NCBI GenBank assembly: GCA_025093985.1 | Contig: JACAAK010000010.1 | Location: forward strand, 1,902,168 to 1,966,167 | Source of the DNA: Calvatia gigantea | Lineage: Eukaryota; Basidiomycota; Agaricomycetes; Agaricales; Lycoperdaceae | Direction of reading: 5' to 3' | Length of the DNA: 64,000 nucleotides | In this document: positions 12,486 to 23,882 of the stretch, one piece after another | Layout: each line of letters starts with the position of its first letter | Position numbering within the stretch: the stretch's first letter is position 1 | Notes under the pieces: generated by a model | Told to the model about the DNA's origin: nothing | Seen by the model: only the letters and a program-made list of their open reading frames with translations | Databases searched by the model: none | Position numbers and translations under genes: made by a program

Positions 12486-14215
12486 ATGAACCCGGTGCGG
12501 CTGTACGCGTATTACTCCCTCACTTCCTTCTACGAGACCTGGCTCGTCACCCTCACCATCCTCTGCATCATCCTCCTCTTCGTGGAGAGATACGTGTCAG
12601 GTTTACAGTCTGAGGTAATCACCAAGGAGAGCGCAGACGACAGACTCGAAAGTGGACGGTCTCCAATTTCCGGGAATGCCTTGACTGCCTTGGCGAGGAA
12701 GTATCTTGTGGTCTACGCTATCGTCATGGGTCAGTTCTTCAACATTATCTCAGAGAAATTATTGTGAAAGTGCTGATGTGTGAGCGCTTCGCTCCTTCAC
12801 GCATGCCCAGGCGCCGACTGGTTGCAAGGACCCTACGTGTATTCTCTGTATAGAGAGCAATATGGCTTTCCAGAACGCCTCGTTGCACTGTTGTTCGTAA
12901 CCGGATTTGTATCAGCGGGAATGGCAGCTCCCCTCGTGGGTGTTTGGGCCGACCAGCAGTGCGTACCTCCATTCCAATATGTAAACAAGTAGCCCCCCAA
13001 AGCTCACCACTTCCATTTCACACCACAGCGGCCGGCGCAAACTCTGTCTAGCATTCTGCGTAACCTACACCCTAACATGCATCCTAATTCTATTCCCCAG
13101 CCTCCCCATCTTACTCGCCGGGCGTCTCCTCGGCGGCATCTCAACATCTATCCTATTCTCCGCTTTTGAATCAGTGGCTTATCTCCTCCGCATCATCTTC
13201 CGGTCTCCCTTCTGCTGACCTTGTCCTACGATCATGGGGCGTGCAACCCTCGTGAACGGTTTCGTAGCTACAGGCGCAGGCGTATTCAGTAACAAGCTCG
13301 TTGAATCCACAGGCAACTTCGCTACTCCGTTCATTGCGAGTGGGTGTTTACTCGTATTGGGCTACCTCGTCATTCGCGGAACCTGGCTTGAGAATTACGG
13401 TAGTGGAGGGGGCGCAGCTACCACCGATGTTTTCCAGATCAAAAGACTAGGACAGGCCTGGAGGATCGTTCGCTGAAGGTGAGTTCCCCACATAGCCGCT
13501 CAGGGACCGTCCTTTTTACCCACATATATCCACCCCTTTCTAGACCCTATGCTCCTCGTCCTCGGCTTAACCCAAACCTGCTTCGAAGGCTCCATGTACC
13601 TCTTCGTCTTCATCTGGGTCCCCTCCCTCCAACAAGTCACCCGCTACGAAAAAACCCTCCCCTTCGGCTACATCTTTTCCTCCTTCATGGTCTCCATGAT
13701 GATCGGATCCATCCTCTACACCATGATCGTTGCCTTATTCTAAACTCAAAGGCACAGACTCCTCGCTTACGACACATGCGAAACTGAGCAGTGTCGTATG
13801 TGCTATTAGTGCATTCGCGCTTGCGAGTAGTATCTCTTCGAGGAGTGAGGAAGTGAGATTTTGGGCTTTTTGTGCGTTTGAGGCGTGTGTGGGGATGTAT
13901 TATCCTGTGCAGGGTATGTTGAGGGGGACGCTTATTTCGAACGAACATCGTGCCACTGTGAGTAGCATTCATTCATTCTCCGGTCTGAATCGATATTAAC
14001 CCCCTTTCTAGCTCTCGTCCCTCTTCCGCGTACCACTCAACATCTTCGTAGTCTTCTCCCTCCTCACCGGCGTCTCGAGCGCCCGCCAAGCAGTATTGAG
14101 CGGGAGCGCGATCATGCTCGCTTTCTCTTCACTTATGACCGGCGCCGTTATTGTTGATCAGTCGGATTCTGTTGCTGTTGCCGCTGGTGCTGTTGGGAAT
14201 GGTCACCGGCCTTAG
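12486..14215 (+). CDS. MFS transporter, MFSD5/MOT2-type (molybdate-anion transporter family), frame broken in several places
   Basis: ATG at 12486; stop TAG at 14213-14215. Blocks characteristic of the MFSD5/MOT2 family occur in order: ADWLQGPYVYSLYRE, GRRKLCLAFCVTYTLTC, LLGGISTSILFSAFES, FEGSMYLFVFIWVPSLQ, FGYIFSSFMVSMMIGS, GMYYPVQGMLRGTLIS and SSLFRVPLNIFVVFS. Together these cover a 12-helix transporter. Known members import molybdate; the substrate here is inferred. The first exon encodes an N-terminal helix. Frame problems: an extra G at about 13171 (TCAGTGG), extra bases near 13221, an extra T near 13476 (CGCTGAAG) and a slip near 13733. The protein blocks on both sides are well conserved, which speaks for assembly insertions over decay. 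Confidence 0.82.
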
Positions 14216-14280
14216 ATCTTAGATTTCGTTTATTTGTTTGTTTGTTTGGGTGGAGGTATACCTTTTAAAATGTGGGAGTA

Positions 14281-14420
14281 GGAGTCTTGCTTGGTTATCC
14301 TACTGGCTTTCTTAGTGACTGTTTGGATTGGAATTTCGGTACTTATAATTTAATGGGCTGTTGAAATGATCCACTTTGATTTGAATGTGAGATGAATTCT
14401 GAAGTGATGGGATGGTGCTT
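14281..14420 (+). repeat. Direct repeat, left of kinase B
   Basis: Starts AGTCTTGCTTGGTTATCC and runs to about TGAATTCTGAAGTGATG. A diverged direct copy lies at about 17690-17815. The two flank kinase copy B. Confidence 0.65.
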
Positions 14421-14499
14421 CGTGGATTATGACTGCCACCAAAATAGTAACCTGCATGGTACTCAGATAAACATTTGAACTGACCACAGGACGATCCAC

Positions 14500-14760
14500 A
14501 ATTAACAGGCAGCAGACTTCAAATTGGGTTGCAGCCCATGATGAGCAGACATCCGTATAACTTGTTTCACGCCACATTCACCTTCAACTCTGGTGATTGA
14601 CCCGTTTTACTGAAGTCCCAGTGTCATACAGGATCTTCTTCCCGGTTTCCATTCCTAGCTTTCCTACGATTATACATTATCTTCTGAAACAATCATCTCC
14701 CGGTGTTTGTATATACACGCAGTAAGGGCCAGCTCAACAAGAGAATGATAAATTGGTAAC
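14500..14760 (+). repeat. 3' flank shared by kinases B and C
   Basis: About 250 bases (TGATGAGCAGACATCC ... GGATCTTCTTCCCGGTT ... GTAAGGGCCAG) recur in the same relative place downstream of kinase C at about 20165-20430. The kinase duplications therefore included 3' non-coding sequence. Confidence 0.7.
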
Positions 14761-14939
14761 TGTTCTGTTTTACGCCTGCGCACTAGAAAATAAAATGATC
14801 CTGATGGGAAGGGGGGGGGTTGCCCAGGTTTAACGAACCAGTGAAGGGATGTTTTACCCTCAACGAATGATTTTCTAAAGTCAAGGGTTACACACCACCT
14901 CAGAGCTACGCGACGCTCATATAAGTAAGCCCAAGTTTA

Positions 14940-17236
14940 TCACGCTGCGGTGTGACGTACCCCAGCAAGGATCTCCCCAACCTTGACCATGTCGATGTTG
15001 GTATCCGAGTTCTTCCCATGCAATACCTCTAAAAATCGTCTCTCGTGCAAGAATCTGGCCGAGGCCTCTCCCTCTGGTTCCATATCCACCAGCCCTTCCA
15101 GCTCAAGCCGCCGCAATATTTGGTCGCATGTTGGCCGTTCTTCAGGTTCAAGAGACCAGCACGAATTCATAAGCTCCCACATATTGTCGTCTACGGCGTC
15201 CAAGGCGTCTGAATCGAGCACCTCACCGCGTTGGGCAGGTAGTTCGCCCTTCATAAGCTTCCGGACGATTTGAGTGTCCAGTCTCGCACTCTTGGAACGG
15301 CAGCTTTCGGGAAAGAATCTGTTTCAATCGGTCATCTAGCATCCTCTTCCATGTGAGGGATAGACAAACCTCGTAACAAACGCACCCAAAGGACCAGACA
15401 TCACTCGCCTTACTAGGTTTGCCGTCGGTTAGTTCAGGGGATGCCCATCGAACCGAACGACCGATCTTGTCCTCCGTCGCGGGTGTGAACCACCTCTTGT
15501 GTAGCCGATTGACCATTATTCCGGGGGCTGCGATGCAGGCCATTCCAAAATCGTTTACGAGGATGTCCACCTACGAGTGACCATGAGCTGTAGCCCCCCA
15601 AGATAATTCAGTTGTCGCACTTACCCCCTTGAGATCACCGTGGATGATATATCTACTATGGAGACACCGCAAACCATTGGCGACGTCGCGAATCTAACTT
15701 CTGGATCAAGTAGCTGCAAATTGGACATAAGAACGACAGAATAACCAAAGGCTTGCGAGGTACAGCTGGGTTCCGTTGTAGGTATGCGACGATACTGCCA
15801 TTGTTCATCCATGGGGATACAAGGCAGATATTTTCCTGTGTATCGTCAAGGTAAAAGATTCCGTAGAAGGGTATGAGGTTCGGGTGATTTGACTGTCGCA
15901 GTCGGAGCATTTCCTTGGCGTGTATCTATTTATGTGACAACTAAAGTTCAGATCGTGAGCACAGGATTGACAGGCAAAGAAGCACCACTTAGCGCCGCCT
16001 CCAATTGCCGGGATCGTTGAGGCCGAATGACCTTCAGCCATAGCTCTAAAGTGTCAAAACGTCCCTTGTATGTGTCATAGAACTCTCCGTTGTCCTCAGC
16101 GAGATTCATATACTATATCCCTCAGCACGTAACAACGAAGGAGAGCACGGGGCCTTGGAAAGGTTACGGAAGACGGTGAGGGTTTGCTTCCAGAGCCATG
16201 GTACCTGGGGGTTTGACTGGGGTTGTAACAGCACCTGTTGTAGAGAAGACAGCAAAGAATAATTGGGACCAGGAGCTGGCGCCCAAGACGAGCGTGCTTA
16301 CCGAGTACAAAAATTCAATGAGTAATTGAGCGTGATGATCTCTCAACTTTTGCAAAGCCTCCCTTTTTGTAGGGCTCTCTAATACATTCGCAAGTTGAGC
16401 CAACAGAGCATCGACCAGGACCTAATGAAGGCGGCGCATTCGAACATTGTGAGCAGCGTGCAATCAAAGACGGATAATTTTTGTCAGTTATAAACTTCGA
16501 GATGTCCTTGAGCCTGTACCGGACATCTCACAAAGCGTGCTCCCCGATTTTCCCATAGGGACGCGAGGTTTGAAGAGAAGCAGGAAAATATCGGATCCCA
16601 GCGAAAGTAAAGATATGACAATCACCTTTTGGCCATCTGTTGCCGACTCTGCCAGAACTTTCTGGCTATCCCCGAATCGTACAGGAAGCAACTCCTCACC
16701 CACAACTTCTTTGCCAGGCGGTCCTGTGGGTGCTTCCTTACTATCCCGCTCCTCGGCCCCAGTGAGGCCTAACGAGCTGGTATGTTGGCGCAGTTCGAGG
16801 AACCGGTTGACCACAGATGGATAAATCAGAACCCATCGAAACAACTCTTGAACCCTTGTTCCCGCCGCACTGCTTAGTTTAGGGAAGACGCGAGTCTTGG
16901 ACAAATACCACATCACCGGAAGGGAGTTGTCCAGCTCCTGGTGGAAACGTTCCATTTTTCTTTCTATGTCACTTCTGCGGACTGTAATAGGGGCTGTTGG
17001 TGCATCAGAAACAACGGTCACAGGATACACTTACAATACTGGATGGCGAAATTCCAACCTGACCACCTTTGAACGTGTTCCAAAATCTCTTTTATTAACC
17101 TGTATCTTATCTTAGCTGGACCAGTCAAGTCTGCAAGACTCCACTATCTCAGAGGCCAACCTAGCTGGAATCGGGATGAGTTTCCTAGGACCTGAAGAGA
17201 ACGAGAAGTATCACCGAGTTCCTGGGTTACAGACAT
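14940..17236 (-). pseudogene. TKL-like kinase family copy B, predicted pseudokinase, probably decayed
   Basis: Start ATG at 17236 (MSVTQELG, same as copy D), stop near 14940. The order is: short N-terminal exon, helical segment ILEHVQRWSGWNFAIQ, DIERKMERFHQELD, linker ending TDGQK, family block LIEFLY, kinase domain and tail. Compared with D, about 190 bases encoding the second N-terminal helix are missing. The metal-binding DFG is APG (15520-15528), by substitution, not frameshift; HGDLKG is kept and the lysine lies in LWLKVIR. Frame breaks occur at about 15277-15282 (extra base), 16097-16100 (CGCTGAG for CGCGAG) and near 16150 (two bases short). Even if the single insertions are assembly errors, loss of the DFG Asp predicts no normal catalysis. 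N-terminal exons and promoter are about 90% identical by eye to copy D. Confidence 0.65.
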
Positions 17237-18499
17237 GATGGCAATGTCAAAGGAGAGAGGTGCGTCGTGGGTTTGTCGTTCAGGCTGGATATCACCAAAA
17301 TGAAGGTGCGCATCAGACGCTCGAGACATCCACGTACCGGAGCTTATCGGGACATGCTTCCTCGACTGCATACACATTGTTGCGGAGTGTCGTTCTCATT
17401 TGTGTAGCGAAAGCGTTGTGATTGATCGATGGCAAAGAACGGTGTGCCACCAAGCCCGCTTTAAGATTGATTCTGAACTCTCTGTACCTTTTGCTCTAGA
17501 AAACATATTAGAATTTACTTGGTATCTGTCTCTGAGGAATCTTTGGTCGGTCGAGTTATAGCACGTTCCAATAGACAAAATATAGAATCTGTGTGCCCAT
17601 TTTCAAGACTCAAGACCTCAGAGCCCCCTGTGCGGGACCCCCCTGATGACAGGCCTTTCCGGAAGCCAGAGAACCAGTCCAGTAAAACGTAGTAGTCTTG
17701 CTTGGTTACCCCACTGGTTTTCTAGCGATAGAATTTGGGCCTTTAGTCATTCAGTGGATCGTCTGCATAATCCACTCCGATTTAGATGCGGAATGAATTC
17801 GGAAATGACAGACGCATCGATGATCGATGATGCATGACGCGCCCAGTGAAAAGTCCCATGCGGGATATCTAAGATCGTGCCAAAATTTCCAATGCGAGAT
17901 ACTCTAAGACGCCCACGAACACATCCTAGACAATTTTCCCGAACCTGTATGCAAATAGATAGAGAAATCTGGCGATGGCTACAATAAGCTCTCAGTTATC
18001 TGAAAAATTATCATTTTATCTCTCTCGGTAGTCGCCTCGACGCGTGGAAATGCTCACATTGGCACAGACCAGATCATCACGAAATGTTATGAAATCTATG
18101 TTCTTCTCATAGCTACAGCAAATTGCGTCTACACTGATCTAACTCTAGCTCGAAAACCATCTGAAACCATCTTGATCCAATGCAGACCCATTTCCTTCTG
18201 TCCCATTCCAGCTCCTCAGGCGGCCTTTGTCATTACAAGCATGCGAATATGGGTAAAACTTAGAAACTTTCAGAAATACGTAGAAAGAGTGGACTCAAAG
18301 GCAAACACGTACCAAACACGGGGTAACCGAGTCGCAGCAGAGTCCATCCACTGTAGAACACATAAGTCAACAGGAACTCAAAGCCGAAAAAATACCGAAC
18401 TCACTGAGACAAGGATAAATGCAAAAGGCGCTGGGATAGACAGTGTTAGAACGTGTAAATGAGCAGGAAACAAGGAATTCATACAACAAAGGCGATCTA
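17237..18499. other. Gene-poor spacer upstream of kinase B
   Basis: 17241-17580 resembles the region upstream of kinase D (26409-26640), so it is a duplicated promoter. 17690-17815 is the second copy of the repeat at 14281, without a kinase beside it. No gene was recognised in the rest. Confidence 0.5.
17690..17815 (+). repeat. Direct repeat, right of kinase B (orphan kinase 3' flank)
   Basis: AGTCTTGCTTGGTTACCC ... TCCACTCCGATTTAGATG ... GAATGAATTCGGAAATGA matches 14281-14420 in the same orientation. In the other place this sequence lies downstream of a kinase gene; here no kinase follows. Confidence 0.6.
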
Positions 18500-19008
18500 A
18501 GCAATTGTTGGGGAGGTTTTTGCAAGCTTTCTAACATAAATCAGTGAGCGGCGTGGCCACAGTAACAGTGTCGAATATTTACCAAGGTGCCGGTTGGTGC
18601 TGCTGCTTCTGCCTCTTTCGACTTGACAAACCACCAGTTCTATAAAAAAGATGATGGCCTCAAGTACACGATTGTCTATCATGCTTGTATTACCTGTATT
18701 ACAACCTTGAGAATAACAGACTCACTGAATCATGACGAGCTCATCTCGGAGTTTGTTTCATTCGCCCTTGTACCTCGCAACATCGTCTTGTGCCTCCACT
18801 GCAACTTGTTGGTGTTCACAGCACGTTTGACACTTCTTTTTGTGTTGGTTGATAGTCTATGGTGGAATATTGACCGCATATACTTATCGAATCGAATCAG
18901 ATATGTACGACTTACCATTTCATTATGTTGATCGTAATTATGCTGGTGGACAGAATGAGTGGAGGGTTTTTTAGGACTGGCAATGTCGTTATTTGAGTCC
19001 GAGTGCAT
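18500..19008 (-). CDS. Possible small gene, CxxCC-like and coiled coil
   Basis: An ATG at 19008 opens a 31-codon exon (MHSDSNNDIASPKKPS...) that ends at a good donor GTAAGT (18915). After an AG near 18826 comes a frame reading KCQTCCEHQQVAVEAQDDVARYKGE, then a TGA, then NKLRDELVMIQ in the same frame and a donor GTGAGT. A further exon near 18640 can read into NWWFVKSKEAEA. The splice signals are good but the in-frame TGA is unexplained. No family recognised. It could be a broken gene or chance. Confidence 0.25.
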
Positions 19009-20458
19009 GATAAAAGTATGGGGGAAAAAGGGGGATGATGGAAGGAAGGGAAAAATGACAAGGAACATCAGAGGGGTTGTATGCTGTTCCATACTCCACT
19101 GTCAAGCCGAAAAAGTAAAGTGGTTGTGCCTACCAACCGTCATAGTGTTGAACTTCGCAGCTGGAAGCTTCTTATTGGCATGCTTTGGGTCCCATCGTGA
19201 TCATTTACAACCATAGCATACATTTTTGTTTGAGGGTGGACCAGTGTGCGCTATACATGAATTAAGGCACGGTGGATTGGACCGGGAATGCCATTGGGTT
19301 GAATTGCATAGCAGGCGAAGGAGAACCTAGTTGGATGCACGTGAGAGGCAAGAGGCCGCAGACGTGAACTCGTGGGCCGAAGTATAGGGAGTATGATCGA
19401 TTGAGATAGTCTCAGATGATGAGAGGATAACAAGGCAAACGGGGAACGTGAGAGTTAGATTAAACGATACACAGGTCGTGTGAGTTGGATCAATCTATCA
19501 AACATGAGAAATCCCGCCCTCCCACTTTTCACTGGGTGCATGACGCTTTGTGTCTTTACGACACCGCCACTAAAGTATTAAAGCTCGGCAGAAAACATTT
19601 GACTCAACTATAGTACTGCAGTGGATATCGTGAATGAATCGGTACCCGATCCACGTCTCACACTGATTAGTGGAACACCAGCGATTCAGCCAAACACCCG
19701 TCCATTACGGTACGGACATACTGTAAATACCAGTGGGGATTAGGGACTTCCTTGCACAGTTAGAGGCCTGTTTGTATTCACACCCTAAGAGACCAAAAGA
19801 GAAGGTTTTATTATTTTCAGAAACCCTCCCGTACACGGTCATCTCATGCTCCGTACCGTTCACCATTCCGATCCGATCCGATCGGACCTTGCCCATCCAT
19901 TAAGCCTCGTTCAATTAATCTAAGTACATCTCTAGTATAAATATCATCGAGCGGGTACTGGTTCGCCGCAGATTCGTATATACAGCTTCAGTGCCCCGCA
20001 GCCCCTCTTAAGGTCACAAGTCGTTTCTCGCTCTCGTCTACTTTCGCCCTTCTCGCTCCACTCTCTCTACGACGTGCCTCGACATTGCCACCCTCGCACC
20101 TTACTTTTTTGGTTGGGCCGCCGCCTCGGCAACTCTTCAGAACTTTGTTCAATATACAAATGACAAACAGTGGACTCCAACTTTAATTGGGTCGCGGACC
20201 GTGATGAGCAGACATCCATATATGTAACTTGCTTTCGTGCCGCATTCACCTTTCAACTGTGGATTGACGCCTTATGCCGGGGTCTTGGAGTGGACAGGAT
20301 CTTCTTCCCGGTTACCATTCCAGCTTTCCTGCAGTTGAACATTGTCTTCTGAAGATTTTGTCTCCCAGTATTTGTACATGCATGAGGTAAGGGCCAGTCC
20401 GACCAGAGAATAATAAATTAGTACGTGTTCCCGCAACCTCATGTGGGCAAGTCCAAGT
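19009..20458. other. Gene-poor spacer, includes 3' flank of kinase C
   Basis: No gene is supported between 19009 and 20458. 20165-20430 is the flank shared with 14500-14760. Confidence 0.5.
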
Positions 20459-22851
20459 TTATAGCACCACGGGGTGATGTACCTCGGCAAGAATCTCCCC
20501 AACCTTGACCACGTCGATGTTGATGTCCGAGTTCTTCCCAAGCAGTACCTGAAGATATCGGCTCTCCCGCAAAAACCTAGCCTGGGCCTCTCCCTCAGGC
20601 TCCGTATCCACCAACCCTTCCAATTCAAGTCGTTGCAAGATTTGGTCGCATGTTGGTCGTTCTCCAGGCTTAGCCGACCAGCACCAGTTCATCAGCTCCC
20701 ACATGTTATTATCGACCCCATCCAAGACATCCGACTCAATGTTTCCGGTACCTTCAGCAGGAGGTTTACCTTCAATAAGCCGCCGGATGATCTGGAAGTC
20801 CATAGTGCACTCGTGGAACGGCAGCTTTCGGGTGAGAACCTATTTTCAAAACTGCGCTCAGTGGTCTCTAAGTTGTAACAGGGCATCAGAACGTACTTCG
20901 TAGCAGACACACCCAAAAGCCCAGACATCACTCGCTCGACTTGGATTTTCACCCTCCCCAAGTAACTCGGGAGCTGCCCATCGAGTCGAACGGGCAACTA
21001 CCCCACCTGTCGTGTGTGTGAATCCTAGAGTTCTGTCTGTCCAGGATGGTTGATATCCCAAAGTCGGTGATACAAGCACTCCAAAAATCATTTACAAGAA
21101 TGTTCATCTATGCAATGAGGGTATGGGTGAGTTATATTTCGCCCAAGGCGGTGTTAGGTGTCAGACTTACCCCCTTGAGATCAGCATGAATGATGTTTTC
21201 ATCGTGAAGGTATTTCAGACCGTTGGCAATATCACGAATCTAACAGCTTCTTGGTCAATATTATGGCAAATTGACCGCGAAAACAACAAACTAACAAAAG
21301 GTTTCCGAGGTACAGCTGCATTCCGTTCTAGGTACGTCAACAATGTTGCCATTGTTCATCCATGGTGACACAAGACAAATCGTTCTCTGGGTGTCGTCAA
21401 GATAGAAGATTCCATAGAAGGGAATAATGTTCGGGTGATGAAGTTGTCCCCATAAAACTGCTTCCTTCGCGTAGATCTAGTGATATGAGCAGCGATTTTA
21501 GTTCGATCACAAATCCGGATCAGTGAACCGAGATGAACCTTTAGCAATTTGTCTAGTTGGGATCGCTGAGGCACTCGAATGACCTTCAGACAAAGTTCAA
21601 AGTTGTCGAAGCGTCCCTTGTGTATATCGCAGAATCCCCCACTGTCCTCGCGGGATTGATAAACTATGTCCCTCAGCACATACCAGCGGGGGTAGAGCAT
21701 TGAGGACCCAGAAAGTTTACAAAGCACGATAAGTATGTGTTTGCGCAACCATGGTACCTGGGAGGGCGTCCGCTGTTGTAGCACCTGTTGTTGATGGGAC
21801 GCCAGTAAATTAAGCAAGAGTGGGCGGATTCGAGATAAGGCTACGTACCCAGTACAAAAAGTCAATCAGCGTCTGGGCGTGATCCCCTCTCAGTTGCTGC
21901 AAAGCCTTCCTTTTCTCAGGGGCCTTTAATATGCTTGCCAGTTGATCCAACAAAGCATCCACTAAAACCTATTAGAGGTGGTATGTTTAAAAGTTTGAAG
22001 ATCTATTGGCTTTGCTATCTGGCGGAAGCACTGGCCGAAAGCAAGATGTAACAGTCACCTTTTCTTGCTCTCCCCGCATGAATTCCGCTCGTATTTGCTG
22101 GCTGCCATTGGGCTGTATGGAAAGCAAGCCCTCGTGGCTAGCTCCAACTGCTACGTGAGCCCTTCTGGTGGGCGTCGGATATTGATGATCGGGACGCAAG
22201 GAATTGAGTTCTCCTGTGTCAGTCAAATCGTGACGTACCTTTGCCCTTTTCGCCTGTGGTACGACTTGTCACTTGGTGTTTGTGCGGGGAGATCATGCAG
22301 AGGAACTGAACGCCCACCGTTGAAACCGCAAGAGGCTTTAGCACTGGCGGTAGTCCAGACGTTGACTCTTCTTCCCTGGGGTGTTTGTTCTGCTTCAATG
22401 ATTGTGGTTCTCCGTCGGATACCACGGTTGGACTCGAGGTGGTATTCTGAATGGCACGGTCGATCTGCGTATTACTCCGCATTTTGCCTTCCGTGTTGCC
22501 ACAAGGATGGTGTTGGGGTCGGAGGGGTCGGAGGGGTCGGCGGAAATCTTGATGTTATAGCCCACAAGCAGGCAGGTGTTGAAGCCTTCCATGAGATGGG
22601 GATGTCCAACGAAAAGTTTCGAAACATGATAAATGACACTCAGTATGTCGATGCTGTTTGCAGAGAATGGAGTAATGGGAGGGAATATTGAGAATGGGAA
22701 AAGGTGAGTAAAGCTGGAGCGCTCACCTCTGTTTCTTAAAATCCTTCAAGATATCCAGAAGCTGGTTGTACACTTCTGGTGTCTTTGCGTACTGGGCCTT
22801 GACTGCATCGAGATAACTCTCTGCGTCAGTGACATTGAGGGGTTCACTCAT
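20459..22851 (-). CDS. TKL-like kinase family copy C with N-terminal Sin3-type PAH domain
   Basis: ATG at 22851 begins PLNVTDAESYLDAVKAQY ... EVYNQLLDILKDFKKQ; a GTGAGC intron then leads to SIDILSVIYHVSKLF, GHPHLMEGFNTCLLVGY. This is a paired amphipathic helix (PAH) domain as in Sin3. Downstream, a linker exon ends GSQQIRAEFMRGEQEK, which lines up with the linker of copies B and D, and is followed in normal phase by VLVDALLDQL, LIDFLYW and the full kinase: EDSGGFCDIHKG, LCLKVIRV, HADLKG, DFG, AAPELL, CVCYE and tail LGKNSDINID. Stop near 20459. Extra single bases occur at about 21335-21342 and 21042-21046. The reading frame between the PAH exon and the linker exon (about 22400-22480) is unresolved, so the PAH-kinase link is likely but not proven; two adjacent genes is the alternative. 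Confidence 0.6.
22555..22851 (-). other. Sin3-type PAH domain within copy C
   Basis: Two exons around a GTGAGC...CAG intron encode one PAH domain: LNVTDAESYLDAVK (helix 1), PEVYNQLLDILKDFK (helix 2), VSKLFVGHPHLMEGFNT (helices 3-4). PAH domains bind repressor-type peptides; a single PAH outside a full Sin3 protein is unusual but known in Agaricomycetes. Confidence 0.82.
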
Positions 22852-23882
22852 CTTCGAGAGCGTTGCAGCTCTGTCTTCCTGAGAAGGGCGTGTCCCTGGT
22901 TCCGGAATGTGAGGTTTTCTCTTTATGAACGAGAGCAGTGAGTGGACAGGGGAGGAGAGGAGGTATAAGGGCCGGATCGAATCGAGCAATTGAGGCGCCC
23001 TCGTGAGCGAGCGGGTGTTCCTAAGTAATCAGTACTAGTGGTGACCATCAACTGTTCCCAGCAGTCACCTCACCTTGCAGACCACTCATCTGAAGCTTTA
23101 AAGGGCAGTTGCACTGGTTCCATAACCTTTGCTGTGGTCACTGCCAATCCATTCCTGATGCTATTAAAAAATAGTGCCACTTCACTGCCCCATGATCCCC
23201 CAAACCCCGAGTCTAGCGCTCTTCGAATTTCGCCTCTAGGGTCTCGCAACATTATCACAGCCACACCGCCGCAACCTTTCTAATGTTACAGGCCCGCAAG
23301 TGGTATTACCCCAAATGGAAGTGGACCAGCTTCGATGTCCACACCTAACCGCTTTCAGGGTCTCTCCAATATGCCAAAAGCACTTGGAGAGAAATTGGAC
23401 CCAACTGGACCCGTTCATTGTTGCCAAGTATTTCGAATGATACCTCCCCACCTCTAATGACAGACGAGCTCCCCCCACCTATTCCCTCCTGCAACCGAAC
23501 GAGCTATCACACTCTGTCCGTTCTCTTCGCTAGAATCGTATACTTCCCGGGTCTCGTGTATCTCTGAGTTCTCCTCTCGCAGACTCCGTTTATAATGATG
23601 GGTCAAGTAAAATAGCAGCGCCTAATAAGCCTTGACGGACGAGCTTCAATAGTGAACACATTTTGTGCTAAGTCATGGATCCAGAGACCAAAAAAAGTGA
23701 GATTTAGCGTGACGTTCAGATGGCCTGAATTGAACGGTGTTCTCAACTACCACCAACGAGCCCCACTGCATGGCTGCACGGAAATGTAGGGCGTAGGAAG
23801 GATTGTTTTGGAACAGCTCGAGAAAGGTAGCAGTCGTGCCTGCACTTTATCAATGCCGCATTTCAGAGCTATACGTCTCATG
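22852..23882. other. Spacer between kinases C and D
   Basis: This is the likely promoter of copy C and 3' region of copy D. Short open frames at 23038-23478 on both strands have no recognisable domain. Confidence 0.45.

Noticed and set aside
13160..13230. Intron to explain the stop in the MFS gene
   Set aside because: No AG acceptor restores the frame; the displaced frame reads family sequence (SWLISSASSSGLPSADL), so inserted bases explain it better.
22065..22691. Plus-strand open frame of 208 codons
   Set aside because: It is the antisense of the PAH and linker exons of copy C, which carry recognisable protein motifs.
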